DNA from: Citrobacter sp. On2M | GTDB lineage: Bacteria; Pseudomonadota; Gammaproteobacteria; Enterobacterales; Enterobacteriaceae | Assembly: GCF_018035235.1 (NCBI RefSeq) | Contig: NZ_WPCV01000004.1 | Coordinates: 992,001 to 1,056,000 of the forward strand | Length of the DNA stretch: 64,000 bases | Direction of reading: 5' to 3' | Shown: positions 29,401 to 38,873 of the stretch, one piece after another | Numbering within the stretch: the stretch's first letter is position 1 | Layout of the letters: each line of letters starts with the position of its first letter | Program-made: the position numbers and the translations under genes | The notes under the pieces: generated by a model | What the model was told of the DNA's origin: nothing | Seen by the model: only the letters and a program-made list of their open reading frames with translations | Database searches by the model: none

Positions 29401-31443
29401 GTTGTCGCGTTCAAAGGAAGTACAATTATCGATATATTCAGGGCTGTAGCTGTGGTTTTTAGGTTCATCACCGGATGGTGAAAAATCGGGGATATCGATG
29501 AGGAAAAGCGAACGACTCTGTGTCCCAAGCATCACATTGCCAGGATGGATATCCCCGTGAGAAACACCCAGACCGTGTAAGTGCTCAACGGCGGCAACGA
29601 ACTTACCAATAAGATCGATTTTTTCCTCATCGAGGACCAGCATTTTATCCCAAGTTTCTCCATGTACCTGATCCGTGACCATATAGAGACTTGATGATTT
29701 TGATGCGATACCGAATTCACGAATTTCGGGAAGATACGTTGGTTTAACTAAAGAAAGCTGCTCAACCTGCTTTAAAAACTTCAGAACCTGGAAGTTAATT
29801 GACGGCTCGTCTCCCTGCCCCCCAACGTTCAGCCATGCCTTCACGAGTCTTCCACCCGAGATATAGACTTCCTTGTCGGACGTTTCGACCAGAAAGTCAC
29901 CGTCTTCCCGGTACTGACGAGAGTGATTGATAGCATGCCGGTATGGATCAAGCTCAGTATCATCAAATGTTGGGATAGCCTTGCCAGCAGGTTCGGCTTG
30001 TTTCAGGGCATCAAAAAATTCTGTCGCGGAAGTAAATTTTGCAGCAACGGCATCCAGTAATACATATGAATACCAGTGTTGGCTGTTTAGCATACTGTCC
30101 TGTACTTTCTCCAGACTCTTTGGCGACATGCGCGTACCGCTTAATAAATGCCAAGCCACAAGTCCCAGGGCATGAACATCCTGCTGAAAAGGCGTAAGCT
30201 CGCCCTCATCAAGCATGTCTTTTACCTCGATTGCACCTACGGATAAAAGCTTACGGTAATCACCGACCGTTCCGGCTGGCCGGTGGTAAGCCGAAATAAA
30301 GTTCGAAAGAGCAACTTCTTTTGAAGGTGAAATCCACAGGCTGTGATCGGCTATATCCCTGTGCGCAATTTTCATCTCATGGAGATCACTAAACTTCGCA
30401 ATGAGCAGTTTCACCACGTTCAAGCGATCCATATCAGAAAAGGCCTTACCATATTTTCCGATAAACTCATTAAACCGGACATGGCCAGGCGGAAGTTCAT
30501 AGACTTCGCTGTACTCGGCCGTGACCTCGTCTTTCTGGAAACTCGTCAGAGATCTGAGACAGTGGTTATACAGGTCACGGTTCTGGTGATTGATGTGCTG
30601 TAACACTTCGCGCTCACGTGAAACGATCTGAGCTCTTCCTTCCGGGGTATTCGCTTTCGTTCCCGCGATATTCTTAAAATTCCACACTCTGAGTAGCGCT
30701 TCGCTGTTCGCTGATATCTCAGATTTTGCCAAATATTCGCGATACACCTTTTTAGGGTGTTCGAAAATCATATCCTTAGCCTCGTAGCCATTAACTCTCA
30801 GGGCTTTTGGCGCCGTCTGAGGCCCCAGGAACAGATTATCAAAAAGAGGAAAATCCTTGTTAAGAACTTCGGAACCTCGGTGCGGTTTGAAGTAGTTATT
30901 GAATGTCCGGCGATCGGCAAATTTCAGGAATTCTTTTAACGAGATCGTATGGTGAAGTTGTTCCTCCGGCAGCGCGCTGAAGTCCGCATTGCCGGTCATC
31001 ACAACAAAGAAATGAACAATCGGGGTATAGCCTTTGTTCGTAAAACGGTTTGCCAGACGCTTGAGTTTGTTGTCTAGCATGAATTTTTTGCCACGGGTCA
31101 CGCTTACGGGCGAGCGCCCCATGCTCTTGTCACCCTTATACCAAGTATCTCCGCGCGCGGTTACAGGCTGATGGTTCCAATCTTTCAGTTCAACAATGAT
31201 CACGTTGCAGTGTGTGACAATAACTAAATCGAATTCACCCTCTTTTTTTGCCTCAACAAATCGAAAACCTGCATAACCTTTCCAGGGGAACATTCCATTG
31301 TCGGTAAAACCATAGCTTTGTAGCTGCTCACTAATTGAACCGCCACGGACAGGCTTATCTGGCTTAGATACGTTGACTGAAAAAGCAGCCTTTATTTTCT
31401 CGATAGCCAACACTTCCTGCTCTTGTAAGCCACCATCCCACAT
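26491..31443 (-). CDS. mkoA: Mokosh type I MkoA-like NERD-kinase-SF1 helicase
   Basis: A 1650-residue multidomain protein. A NERD nuclease-like domain (GEFDLVIVTHCNVIIVELKDW, about 70-90) comes first. Two protein-kinase-like domains follow: one near 360 with AHRDIAD but no DFG (ALSNF instead), and one near 540-690 with LVKAW, HGDIHPGNV and IDIPDF. A UPF1/COG1112-type SF1 helicase completes it: Walker A QGPPGTGKT at about 1090, DEAA at about 1345, GDHLQLPP, and DSYQGKE plus NVAMSRA near 1565-1600. The kinase-helicase fusion next to a PLD gene matches anti-phage Mokosh type I. The ATG at 31443 with GGAAG upstream is preferred over TTG 12 bp earlier. Confidence 0.75.
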   Translation of the reverse strand: MWDGGLQEQEVLAIEKIKAAFSVNVSKPDKPVRGGSISEQLQSYGFTDNGMFPWKGYAGFRFVEAKKEGEFDLVIVTHCNVIIVELKDWNHQPVTARGDTWYKGDKSMGRSPVSVTRGKKFMLDNKLKRLANRFTNKGYTPIVHFFVVMTGNADFSALPEEQLHHTISLKEFLKFADRRTFNNYFKPHRGSEVLNKDFPLFDNLFLGPQTAPKALRVNGYEAKDMIFEHPKKVYREYLAKSEISANSEALLRVWNFKNIAGTKANTPEGRAQIVSREREVLQHINHQNRDLYNHCLRSLTSFQKDEVTAEYSEVYELPPGHVRFNEFIGKYGKAFSDMDRLNVVKLLIAKFSDLHEMKIAHRDIADHSLWISPSKEVALSNFISAYHRPAGTVGDYRKLLSVGAIEVKDMLDEGELTPFQQDVHALGLVAWHLLSGTRMSPKSLEKVQDSMLNSQHWYSYVLLDAVAAKFTSATEFFDALKQAEPAGKAIPTFDDTELDPYRHAINHSRQYREDGDFLVETSDKEVYISGGRLVKAWLNVGGQGDEPSINFQVLKFLKQVEQLSLVKPTYLPEIREFGIASKSSSLYMVTDQVHGETWDKMLVLDEEKIDLIGKFVAAVEHLHGLGVSHGDIHPGNVMLGTQSRSLFLIDIPDFSPSGDEPKNHSYSPEYIDNCTSFERDNYAVMKMSCELLGLSWGQESDIHQTIANAIRTELEDLVFGFKDLGRFKKAIDSNNLASEQALIEITAGNADEIISVLPDNGHLYVKVEPNPKVQAEVKVTFTGIGGSFTAVFHKEQKTLIHGFRPWARTSIRKQDIDESQFEIATGIRITPGSPQDMSALTVLLNEEESFGRAIELIAASEDVQEQDPLTLQLKDAFARLDKQALEPALKEVLEIPTVKLWRAILDTETESYPNIEVSGEVVPVADAHGELLLPYSADVDPLGAFRNGDEVEALQVDQEGVERFIGEVSLKKSELKEIRLSKVRSAAYRLKDSDTVFFRTKQDRASYQKRKRALERLLDRESVLPDLIDLFDPSCKQVAQNYGITLSDADFARYDREDQHGNKISLNEQQRKAFNKLVNNGPLSLLQGPPGTGKTEFIAAFVHYLIEKQNTKRILLVSQSHEAVNTAAERIRKHCSRLGTELDVVRFSNREGAVSPGLKDVYSNAITTEKRELFNAEIKYRVEALSEAIGLESGFISGVVLAELRLFRQIDHLEKLLYQVNDLTDSKEIGELKDIAVELDYSIRFRLSQEYGINLDKGAKVSAAKDILISRLCTEYGVRPDEARRVKALAKISRDMQDAMSGERVNLDEFYSRSRQLVAGTCVGIGQGHIGIQENIYDWVIIDEAARSIASELAIAMQSARRVLLVGDHLQLPPLYSDAHKAALARKLGINNSRTEIDEVLRSDFARAFNSAYGAQASAALLTQYRMAPPIGDLVSKTFYDRKLLNGERAIPDVYRQAPEALCSVVTWLDTANLGHRAHHLEDRGTSIYNRCEADEIISVLKQVSENEEFVAQLSKLVNKDEAAIGVICMYAEQKRLLRQKFNQEIWSEGFKDIVKIDTVDSYQGKENRIIILSLTRSDKQHSPGFLRAPNRINVAMSRAMDRLLIVGNADIWKGNNKELPLGSVVSYMAERGQEAGYRFLSAQQGGKKK

Positions 31444-31466
31444 TTCTACTTCCAATGGAATTCCCC

Positions 31467-31482
31467 TTAGATTTCAGTCTAA
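31467..31482. promoter_or_regulatory. Inverted repeat in the mkoA leader
   Basis: TTAGA-TTTCAG-TCTAA lies 24 bp upstream of the mkoA start, between a possible TTGACC -35-like element and the ribosome site. It could be a small operator. No regulator is encoded nearby. Confidence 0.35.
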
Positions 31483-31668
31483 ATTTGATTAAAAAGTCAG
31501 GCCATTTATTACGGTCAATATTGCAGATTTAGATGTTTATGGCTCTGCATATTATGGTGTTCTATACGTTTATCCTGCTCATTATGCGTAAGGAAGAATT
31601 TATCGGACAACACCGGGATGGCGTGGCTCCGTTAAACTGCTCTACCAGGATTAACTCAACACTTATGT

Positions 31669-31926
31669 TTAGGGAGTGCCCTCATCGTTCGGCATGTTCG
31701 GCATGTTCGGCATGGGAATTGACTTCACCCATTCCATCATATTCGCTTGAAGACGGGCAGTTTCATCCACGGAGAGAAAATCAATCCGGCCGTTTGGCAG
31801 TCGCCTGACTTTAAGCAAACTCTCACCAGATACCCCCTCAACCAGCATGAGCCGCCCCGTTTTTGAATGATTCTCAAGCAGATGAAGTCGATGCTCGAAT
31901 TCACTTCGAGTTAACGGTATATTCAT
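31669..31926 (-). CDS. avs1C: Small third protein of the Avs type I locus
   Basis: An 85-residue protein starting MNIPLTRSEFEHRLHLLENH and containing a short beta-rich core (GRLMLVEGVSGESLLKVRRLPNG). It ends in a PMPNMPNMPN tail encoded by three perfect 9-bp repeats. It begins 18 bp after the stop of the large protease-STAND gene and is on the same strand. This matches the small third gene that accompanies the metallo-hydrolase and protease-STAND genes of type I AVAST. Its function is unknown, and the symbol rests on position only. Confidence 0.55.
   Translation of the reverse strand: MNIPLTRSEFEHRLHLLENHSKTGRLMLVEGVSGESLLKVRRLPNGRIDFLSVDETARLQANMMEWVKSIPMPNMPNMPNDEGTP
31687..31713. repeat. 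Three tandem 9-bp repeats inside avs1C
   Basis: GTTCGGCAT is present three times head to tail with no mismatch, encoding the repeated PNM tripeptide at the avs1C C-terminus. The unit is in frame, so slippage would only change tail length. Confidence 0.9.
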
Positions 31927-31944
31927 ATTCTTCCTAGTGAATTT

Positions 31945-34900
31945 TCAATGCGCCCAGCGGTATTCATAAGCGGCAATCGGTTCGTTGTTGAATTCAAAAA
32001 CCCATACAATCCTTATTCCAGGCGGGAGCCTGAGCGCGTCCCGCTTAATGGATAAATAGCACCCTTCTTCTAGGGGCGAACCTCCCTGACTCTCAGCATC
32101 ACGTCCGTTTCGCCAGCTGGCTCGTTTAAAATTATGCTCAGCCGCTCTGGTGAGCGTTACCAGCCCTGGGGAAGGAATTGCAGGCGTGAAACTGCCAAAA
32201 TATGCAGGTGTCGCCTGGACATTTACACAGGTGTCAAATTCGCCTGCTGGCACCGATGTGGCGAGAGCAGTTGCGGGGAAACGTCCGGATAAACCGGGCG
32301 AGTCTTGCCCCTCCCGGTAAAAATAAGCCGTCAGCCTCAGCAAAACAAACGTACCGTTAATGTTCCGCCTCTCGTAAAAGTCGAGATAGAGATGGCTGCC
32401 AATAACAGGTGAAATGTTTGCATCCCGCCGTATCAGCTGGTTGAACCACTGCTTACCCGGCGATGAAAAATGCGGAAGCCTGAATGTGTTAGTCGGTTCA
32501 GGATTATAAATACGAAAGATGGCCTCGGCCTGAAGACACTGTTCATCGTCCATAACGGGCAAAAGTGCAACCAGTACTGCAAAGCGAATTTTTGCCTCCC
32601 ATCGGCCGTTCCAGGCCGTACTTCCGCTCATGCCCGTCGCCAGGAGTTCCTCAAGTTCTTGGACGGTTTCCCACCCGAAGGGATGACACTGCTCACTAAG
32701 TACAGCAAATGCCCTCTCCGATAGATTACCGTCAACCAGCCCTGCATCCGCTAACTGACGCCACTGAAAAGCAATTACCCCGGCCCATTCAGGACACTCC
32801 GCGCTCTGCGGTGCGGTTTTTTCCTGCAAGGGCTGACATTTTTCTCCGTTATGTAATAACGCAACCGCCTCGGCGGCACTTGCATTCCCCATGGATGCAG
32901 CCCTTCCGGCAATTTGCCTTAATGTGGCGATCCGGCCAGCATGACAGCAGGTTTTTTTTGCCTCTGCCACATCTAGATGCGCTGACAGCAAAGTCCATAA
33001 AGACTCAGGATCATCCTGAGATAGCTTATCGAGTACCCCGCACAGCACATCCGGATGATTTAGTGAAACCATTGAAAATGCCAGAGGCCCAACGTCGGAT
33101 ACGTAATGGGGATAATGCTGCAGCAGCCACAGCAACATACCTGCAGCTTTCTCACTGCGCATCCAGACAGGGTGATCAACAGCATGCAGAAGCAGACGGG
33201 TAAGCGCATAAGACGGATGCTGATCCTCTTTCCTGTTAAGAAAATTATACCGTTCGATGGCGGCAACCGGCATGCCGGTTAAGATCTCTATGTGTGATAA
33301 CGAAAACTCAGCCAACTCAGTCTGTACTGTCTCATCCGCTGCAGGGGACAACCATTCAATCAGCTTGTCAGCGATACGCCAGCTCTCCGTATGCTGCGCT
33401 GCAGAAATTAACGTCCTACTCAACGTCACAATCTCTGAAACCGAATCCGTGCTTTTCAGCAGTATGGCACCTGCGCGGCTACGCTCCTCTGATAGGTCGC
33501 TCCATACCGACCATCCCTCCAGCTGTAACATCTCAAGCGCATTGATGGCCTTGTTCTTCGCTTGAGACGTGTTACGTCTGCGCAATTGCCTTTCGGCCTC
33601 ATCAAGCGCAAGCGATGCCCTTACAAAAACATCAGGTGGGGCATGCTGCGTTTCCACGACGTTTACAGGTGGCTCGCTCTGCTGTGCTGATGAGCTGTCG
33701 TTATCTGAAAGGTAAACGTTCAGAAAATCGGTTTTATCTCTGAGTGCCGCAGGAAGGGCGCTTCGCAGGGATTTCAGAAACAGCTGCCGGTTCTCAGGCA
33801 TCAGTTCAGCTTCAAGAATAAGCGTGAGCCGTTGTGAGATCATCGCCATGGCATCCTGACTGTCCTGCATGCTGATCATCATCTGAGCATAGGCATCTGC
33901 ATAATTATCAAGATGACGCGCATCTCCAAAATGGTAGGTCTCAAGCAATGCCCAGCATAACGCCCAGTCACACATCGGGACGGCGAAACGCACCATGTTC
34001 AGGATCACATCCTGTTCGTCCAGGGCGCCCCCGGGAAAACGCGTTCCTTTCAGTAATGACACACGATCGATGTCGCCTTGCGTAGATTCTGCATAAAGCT
34101 GAGCTGTCGTACCGTATGTTTGACACATAAAATACGCGGCCGCTTGGGTGAAATTACCGCGCTGCCATAACGCCGCAGCGAAATCGCGGCGCGCATATCG
34201 CACGTAACGCTGAAAAGTCATCTCACCGCCAGCCATATCTAGTAGACAAGCAATACGGGCGAGTAAGCCCTGAGGGATCGTGCCCTCCTTACTCATTGCC
34301 CTTAGCGCCGTTATCATCAGACCAAACTGATCCTCTTTATACCAGTCGGGTCCCATTGAGAATGCTAGCACCTGCTGATAAGCCTGCCGTGCATTTTCAC
34401 CCGCACCCAGCCGGACAAATAATGAAACCAGGTGCAACAGTTCTGGCACAAGTTCATGACGATTCTGCAGATTGCCTAGCACAAACTCATACCAGCAAAA
34501 GGTCAGATCATAAAGGCGGTCCTGAATGCCACCGTCCACCACCGCCAGGCTCAGGTGTGTTAGAATCTTTAATAACGTGGTGCGAAACCCTTCCGAATAC
34601 AGCCCAAACTGAAGGGGGAAATGCTGCTCAATAAAGGCTAGAAAAACGTCCAGTCGGGAGGGGAACACAGACGATATCAGGAGTGCCAAGCGTTCATAAA
34701 GCTGTGGTACAATAGCTTCAGGAAGAGCATAGGCATCATGCCAGTCCACACGGTCTGATAACGGAAATGTCAGGCTGTTCAGCACCTGCTTTTCAATGAC
34801 AGTCCACACTGACCCAAGGGCTGCTTCATTTCCCTCTAAATGAAAACGTCCTGCCGCCCCCTCACACCATGCCACCATCCTACACAATTCCTCCATGCCT

Positions 34901-37686
34901 ACGATCCAGCCAGTTGCTGTCAGCGCAACGGGTACAGGACAGACATACGACGGATCGCAAAATGCCTGAATTTTATGTTTAGCCATCACCTCTAGGAACG
35001 ACACATCATTCGCTGACACATTATCATCACCAATGAAACGTACCGGTTGCAGTGGTACTGATGTATCCCCCTGAAAATTTCTTATCATTTGCGCAGGGGC
35101 ACCAGACGAGATCATAGCATCAAGTGTCCGGGGATCTACGTACACAGGAGATTCATGTTCCAGACAGCTCAGCGTTGTCAGGTCTTTAAAGAGCTGGTTC
35201 AGCAGCTCTGAATCAATACTGACCTGAAACTCCTCACAGAGAAAATGGTAATACATGAACGTTATCACAAACGATTGCGTGACTCCCTGCAGGGGCCCCT
35301 TGAAATTCTCACTCAGTTTCGCAAGCGAAATATAACGTCCATGGAAAAACAGCATGCCTGCAAAGAATGAGGCACACATCTGACCGCGAAGCCCCCTGGC
35401 CGTCTCCTCATCCTCACAGACCTGCTCAATCACGTTCATCCAGTAAAGCTGAAATTGCTTTAAATCTTCTTCCGCACGCCTGTCTCCGGCCAGCCCTTTG
35501 AGAAAGTAGATATTCATACGCATATCATAAAGCTGTAAAAATTCCGGATAAGAAAGACCGGTTTTTACCTCCGCCAGCTGCTCCTCCGCCCAGTCATCCG
35601 CCAGACTGAGAAGCGCAAGAGCATCGCTGTCGTTATCCGCACAAATCAGGTCAAACGCCACCTGCAGGGCTTGTGGCACTGGTAGACTGAGCCGCCCGAA
35701 ACGAATAACGTGTTGCAACGCTTCCTGAGGATGGCCAATCCGGATCAATGCCCTGGCTGTGAGTAAAGCAGATTGCGCAAAAAGGGTGTTGTAACGAAAG
35801 CTCAGCCGGTGTGATAACAGAAGAAGGCGTACGGTATCCGTCAGACTGCCGCTTGCCAATGCGGCATTCAGCGTTTCCCGAACATCGCCAAGAAGTAACG
35901 CCGGATTAACTCCCTCGGTAACACAGCGGTCAGCCCAGTGCTGATCGCAGCGGCTGATTGCCCACACCTGCCGGGTCGGGTCGCAGCGCAGGCTGTGATA
36001 CATAAGATTCAGAAGGCCATACCTGGTGTCAGGGTGGCTTTCACAGTAAGCAGACAGCCGCTGCTGAATATCGGCTTCACGTAGAGCAGTCTTTTCTGCC
36101 AAAAAATCAGCAAATGAGGCGTGATAAATGGTTGTCTCACCGGGGGTCATCAGAAGGTGGCTGATGCGTTCAAGTGTGCTGACTAGGACGCTCAGCTCTT
36201 CAGGACTGAGCATTTCGGTGAGCTGTGCATGTGAAATGCCCCAGCGTAAACGCACGATAATCGCCAGAAGATTAACCACTAGCGGGTTGTTTTGCAGGCT
36301 AACCCACAGCATTTCATAATAATTTCGGATACGTCCGTCGATGAGCGGCAACTGAGCAAGCTCTTCCTCTGCTTTTCCCGCATTAGCCAGGTCGATCAGA
36401 TAGCGAAGATACAGAGGATGCCCCTGCGCAAGATCACAGATAACCCTGATCATCCCATGCGATGGTACTTCTTTGAGCGACTGTCTGCAGTATTCCCGCG
36501 CTGATGCCTGAGTCAGAGCTGGCAGTGTGCAGCAGTCCGCAGGCGATACCCTGACACCCAGTTGTGCTGAATAACGGGTATAGCCCGGGGCAGAAAAGAT
36601 CACTACCAAGCCTTCACTGAGCTGCAGGGGGAACAGGGCTGTAAACCGATTAAGCAGGGCCTCATCGTACTTATCAACCTCATCAAGTCCATCGATGAAG
36701 AGCACTCCTGTCTTGTTGCGGCGGGCATACTCTTCACCTAGGCGCGTCAGCAGTTGTCCGGTTTCATTGATGAGTACGGAGTAGTCCCCTTTGATAAGCC
36801 GCCCGGGTTCCCGCGTTAGGAATAGGGAAACCTGCATACTTAACCAGTTAACGAAGGTCTCAGGTTGAGCCTGCTGAACTGCATTTACGCCGTCACGACC
36901 TGTGTTAAAGCTATAGGTTCCAAAATGCTCAATCGTCGGGTCTTTAGGCGTAAACTTTGCACAAAACGTCGATTTGCCTATACCGTGCGCGCCCTTCAGA
37001 AATAGATATCCCCCGCGTTTTAAGGTAATAATGCGCTCAAAACTATGCCGGAATTCAACCCGCTGTGCCACACTGGTATTCTCATAACTCTCCGTCGGTG
37101 TAACGGGTGCCGGAAGCAGGTTGTTACGCCGCAGAAACGCTGCCATCTCTGCAACTGAAATGACGCCCACCGTATTCTCAATGGAAACCCGCAAAATCCC
37201 CGTACAGTTCCCCCCGGTGATAAGTGCCGCACCAGATAGCCCTTCATAGCGGGGAAGTACCGCATTCTGCTCTATGGCTATTTCTATATCCATGCCGAGC
37301 AGCGGCTCGGCGAGGATCTGCGCGATCGTTCCTTCCACGCGATGCCCGATGCCCAGTTTACTCTGAGGCCAGCCATAGGCATAAAAGGGGCTCCCCGGTA
37401 ACGGGCGCGTTTCACTCAGTCGTAAAGGGGTCAGATCCTGTGGTGCATCAAGCAATAGCAGACAGACGTCCGTGTTTTCATCTTCATCCAGTACTGTGGC
37501 CTTCAGTTCCACCTGTGTGTCTGACTGCCTAAATGCCAGAGACACGGGCGCTTGATTAAAAAGGGCATTCTCAACGCAGTGTCGCGCCGTCAGCACTTTA
37601 TCCTGTGATATTAACCAGCCGGTTCCTGTATCTTTCCCGCAAACAATTCTACAGGTGGCAAGCCTGACTTCCGAATCCAGCATCAT
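31945..37686 (-). CDS. avs1B: Avs type I protease-STAND NTPase
   Basis: A 1913-residue protein. The N-terminal trypsin-like protease has a readable triad: H36 in LTARHCV, D73 in ENTDVCLLLL and S151 in YEGLSGAAL. A STAND/NACHT ATPase follows with Walker A GAHGIGKST (232-240) and Walker B LFIDGLDEVD (329-338). Helical repeat-like sequence continues to about residue 1700, and a beta-rich C-terminal module follows. Type I AVAST proteins are known or proposed to sense conserved phage proteins through the repeat region and fire the effector on oligomerisation; here the effector would be the protease. The start overlaps the metallo-hydrolase stop as ATGA. The catalytic serine sits in GLSGAA and not the classic GxSGGP. 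Confidence 0.78.
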   Translation of the reverse strand: MMLDSEVRLATCRIVCGKDTGTGWLISQDKVLTARHCVENALFNQAPVSLAFRQSDTQVELKATVLDEDENTDVCLLLLDAPQDLTPLRLSETRPLPGSPFYAYGWPQSKLGIGHRVEGTIAQILAEPLLGMDIEIAIEQNAVLPRYEGLSGAALITGGNCTGILRVSIENTVGVISVAEMAAFLRRNNLLPAPVTPTESYENTSVAQRVEFRHSFERIITLKRGGYLFLKGAHGIGKSTFCAKFTPKDPTIEHFGTYSFNTGRDGVNAVQQAQPETFVNWLSMQVSLFLTREPGRLIKGDYSVLINETGQLLTRLGEEYARRNKTGVLFIDGLDEVDKYDEALLNRFTALFPLQLSEGLVVIFSAPGYTRYSAQLGVRVSPADCCTLPALTQASAREYCRQSLKEVPSHGMIRVICDLAQGHPLYLRYLIDLANAGKAEEELAQLPLIDGRIRNYYEMLWVSLQNNPLVVNLLAIIVRLRWGISHAQLTEMLSPEELSVLVSTLERISHLLMTPGETTIYHASFADFLAEKTALREADIQQRLSAYCESHPDTRYGLLNLMYHSLRCDPTRQVWAISRCDQHWADRCVTEGVNPALLLGDVRETLNAALASGSLTDTVRLLLLSHRLSFRYNTLFAQSALLTARALIRIGHPQEALQHVIRFGRLSLPVPQALQVAFDLICADNDSDALALLSLADDWAEEQLAEVKTGLSYPEFLQLYDMRMNIYFLKGLAGDRRAEEDLKQFQLYWMNVIEQVCEDEETARGLRGQMCASFFAGMLFFHGRYISLAKLSENFKGPLQGVTQSFVITFMYYHFLCEEFQVSIDSELLNQLFKDLTTLSCLEHESPVYVDPRTLDAMISSGAPAQMIRNFQGDTSVPLQPVRFIGDDNVSANDVSFLEVMAKHKIQAFCDPSYVCPVPVALTATGWIVGMEELCRMVAWCEGAAGRFHLEGNEAALGSVWTVIEKQVLNSLTFPLSDRVDWHDAYALPEAIVPQLYERLALLISSVFPSRLDVFLAFIEQHFPLQFGLYSEGFRTTLLKILTHLSLAVVDGGIQDRLYDLTFCWYEFVLGNLQNRHELVPELLHLVSLFVRLGAGENARQAYQQVLAFSMGPDWYKEDQFGLMITALRAMSKEGTIPQGLLARIACLLDMAGGEMTFQRYVRYARRDFAAALWQRGNFTQAAAYFMCQTYGTTAQLYAESTQGDIDRVSLLKGTRFPGGALDEQDVILNMVRFAVPMCDWALCWALLETYHFGDARHLDNYADAYAQMMISMQDSQDAMAMISQRLTLILEAELMPENRQLFLKSLRSALPAALRDKTDFLNVYLSDNDSSSAQQSEPPVNVVETQHAPPDVFVRASLALDEAERQLRRRNTSQAKNKAINALEMLQLEGWSVWSDLSEERSRAGAILLKSTDSVSEIVTLSRTLISAAQHTESWRIADKLIEWLSPAADETVQTELAEFSLSHIEILTGMPVAAIERYNFLNRKEDQHPSYALTRLLLHAVDHPVWMRSEKAAGMLLWLLQHYPHYVSDVGPLAFSMVSLNHPDVLCGVLDKLSQDDPESLWTLLSAHLDVAEAKKTCCHAGRIATLRQIAGRAASMGNASAAEAVALLHNGEKCQPLQEKTAPQSAECPEWAGVIAFQWRQLADAGLVDGNLSERAFAVLSEQCHPFGWETVQELEELLATGMSGSTAWNGRWEAKIRFAVLVALLPVMDDEQCLQAEAIFRIYNPEPTNTFRLPHFSSPGKQWFNQLIRRDANISPVIGSHLYLDFYERRNINGTFVLLRLTAYFYREGQDSPGLSGRFPATALATSVPAGEFDTCVNVQATPAYFGSFTPAIPSPGLVTLTRAAEHNFKRASWRNGRDAESQGGSPLEEGCYLSIKRDALRLPPGIRIVWVFEFNNEPIAAYEYRWAH

Positions 37687-38873
37687 TGGCGTTTTCCAAT
37701 CTCAATCCAGCAGGACGTGCCTGCTTCTACGTTAAAAGGTGCCCCAGTAATCGTCGTATAATGTTGTAAGTAGTCTGAAGACGGGGTTCTGTAGTTAAAG
37801 TAAAGGGTGCGGGAAAAAGTGGCAGGCCTGTCAACGATGGCCGTCAACACCTCTACATCTGGATGCTGGTGTCGACTGCCGTCGGATGAAATAAAATACA
37901 CCGGTGCATCAACAAGTCCCAGCAGTTCAGGATTTGTATTATTGCAACTACCATGATGAGAGATCTTGATTGCATCAAATAGCAGGGAACAGCCCTCAGC
38001 TTGCAAGATTTTCAACTGATGAACGATGTCTTCTGCAGGGGCATCGGCCAGCATTAAAATGCGACAACCATCAAGTTCAACAAGCGTCGCAATGGAGCTG
38101 GCATTCGTCACAGAGGTGTCAGGTCGGTAAACTTCGCCAAGCTGCTTGGGACGACCTGCTGAAATTAGCGAAGGTGGTTTCCCAACTGCCTCCTGCAGGT
38201 GTGACACACCGCATTCAAAGGCATCTTCAGCCAGTGTATCAGCCCCCACCTCACCCTTAAATCCAAAGCGCCTCAGGCTCTTTTGCCAAAACACCAGTAG
38301 TGTATCCAGCGCCGTATTCGAAGGCGTCAGTACAATAACGCGCCCGCCAGGCAAGTTGATTCCAGGCATAGACTCAACTGAGATACGGCGTAATCCGTCG
38401 CCTTCATTCCAGTCATATTGCCCGTCATGAATGAGAGAGGCGAGCGTATTGCCCTGCCGGGCACTGATAGCCTTGGCGCCCTGCTCCTCTTCATTGGGGG
38501 TCAAATAACCACGTTGAGTAAGGGTGTTTAAAATAATTTCATTATTATGCTCAACCGGCTCAGTCTGCGGGGCCGTTAGGCTGCGTAAACTGTTATGCCA
38601 GATGCGTTTAATCTGGATAATTTCAGGACGTGCCGCTGCGCCGTTAATAGATAGAAAGCGAAGGATGCCACCAATATGATCGGCATCAATATGTGTATTA
38701 ATCACCAGTTCAAGGGCTTGCCCCTCTGAAGCCAGTTGCCGTAGATCGTCGACAATATAGTTGTCAAACGTTGAACTATACCCGCCATCAATAAGCAACG
38801 TGGCTCTATCTGCACAAAGCAAAAACGCATCACCATTCCGGGCAGGATACATCCTTATATTCAACATCGTCAT
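37683..38873 (-). CDS. avs1A: Avs type I metallo-beta-lactamase-fold hydrolase
   Basis: A 396-residue MBL-fold protein of the ComEC-like branch: NTHIDADHIGG (HxDADH, 61-66), LLIDGGY (27-32), RILMLADAP and the terminal KISHHGSCNN metal motif. It is the first gene of the avs1A-avs1B-avs1C set, preceded by AGGAA and coupled to avs1B by a 4-bp overlap. The substrate is unknown. In this neighbourhood it is probably a second effector or a regulator of the protease-STAND protein. Confidence 0.78.
   Translation of the reverse strand: MTMLNIRMYPARNGDAFLLCADRATLLIDGGYSSTFDNYIVDDLRQLASEGQALELVINTHIDADHIGGILRFLSINGAAARPEIIQIKRIWHNSLRSLTAPQTEPVEHNNEIILNTLTQRGYLTPNEEEQGAKAISARQGNTLASLIHDGQYDWNEGDGLRRISVESMPGINLPGGRVIVLTPSNTALDTLLVFWQKSLRRFGFKGEVGADTLAEDAFECGVSHLQEAVGKPPSLISAGRPKQLGEVYRPDTSVTNASSIATLVELDGCRILMLADAPAEDIVHQLKILQAEGCSLLFDAIKISHHGSCNNTNPELLGLVDAPVYFISSDGSRHQHPDVEVLTAIVDRPATFSRTLYFNYRTPSSDYLQHYTTITGAPFNVEAGTSCWIEIGKRQ

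Noticed and set aside
30343..30603. Several plus-strand frames of 60-90 codons across the mokosh, avs and RM-derived genes
   Set aside because: All are shadows of the long minus-strand genes, with no ribosome sites or domains.
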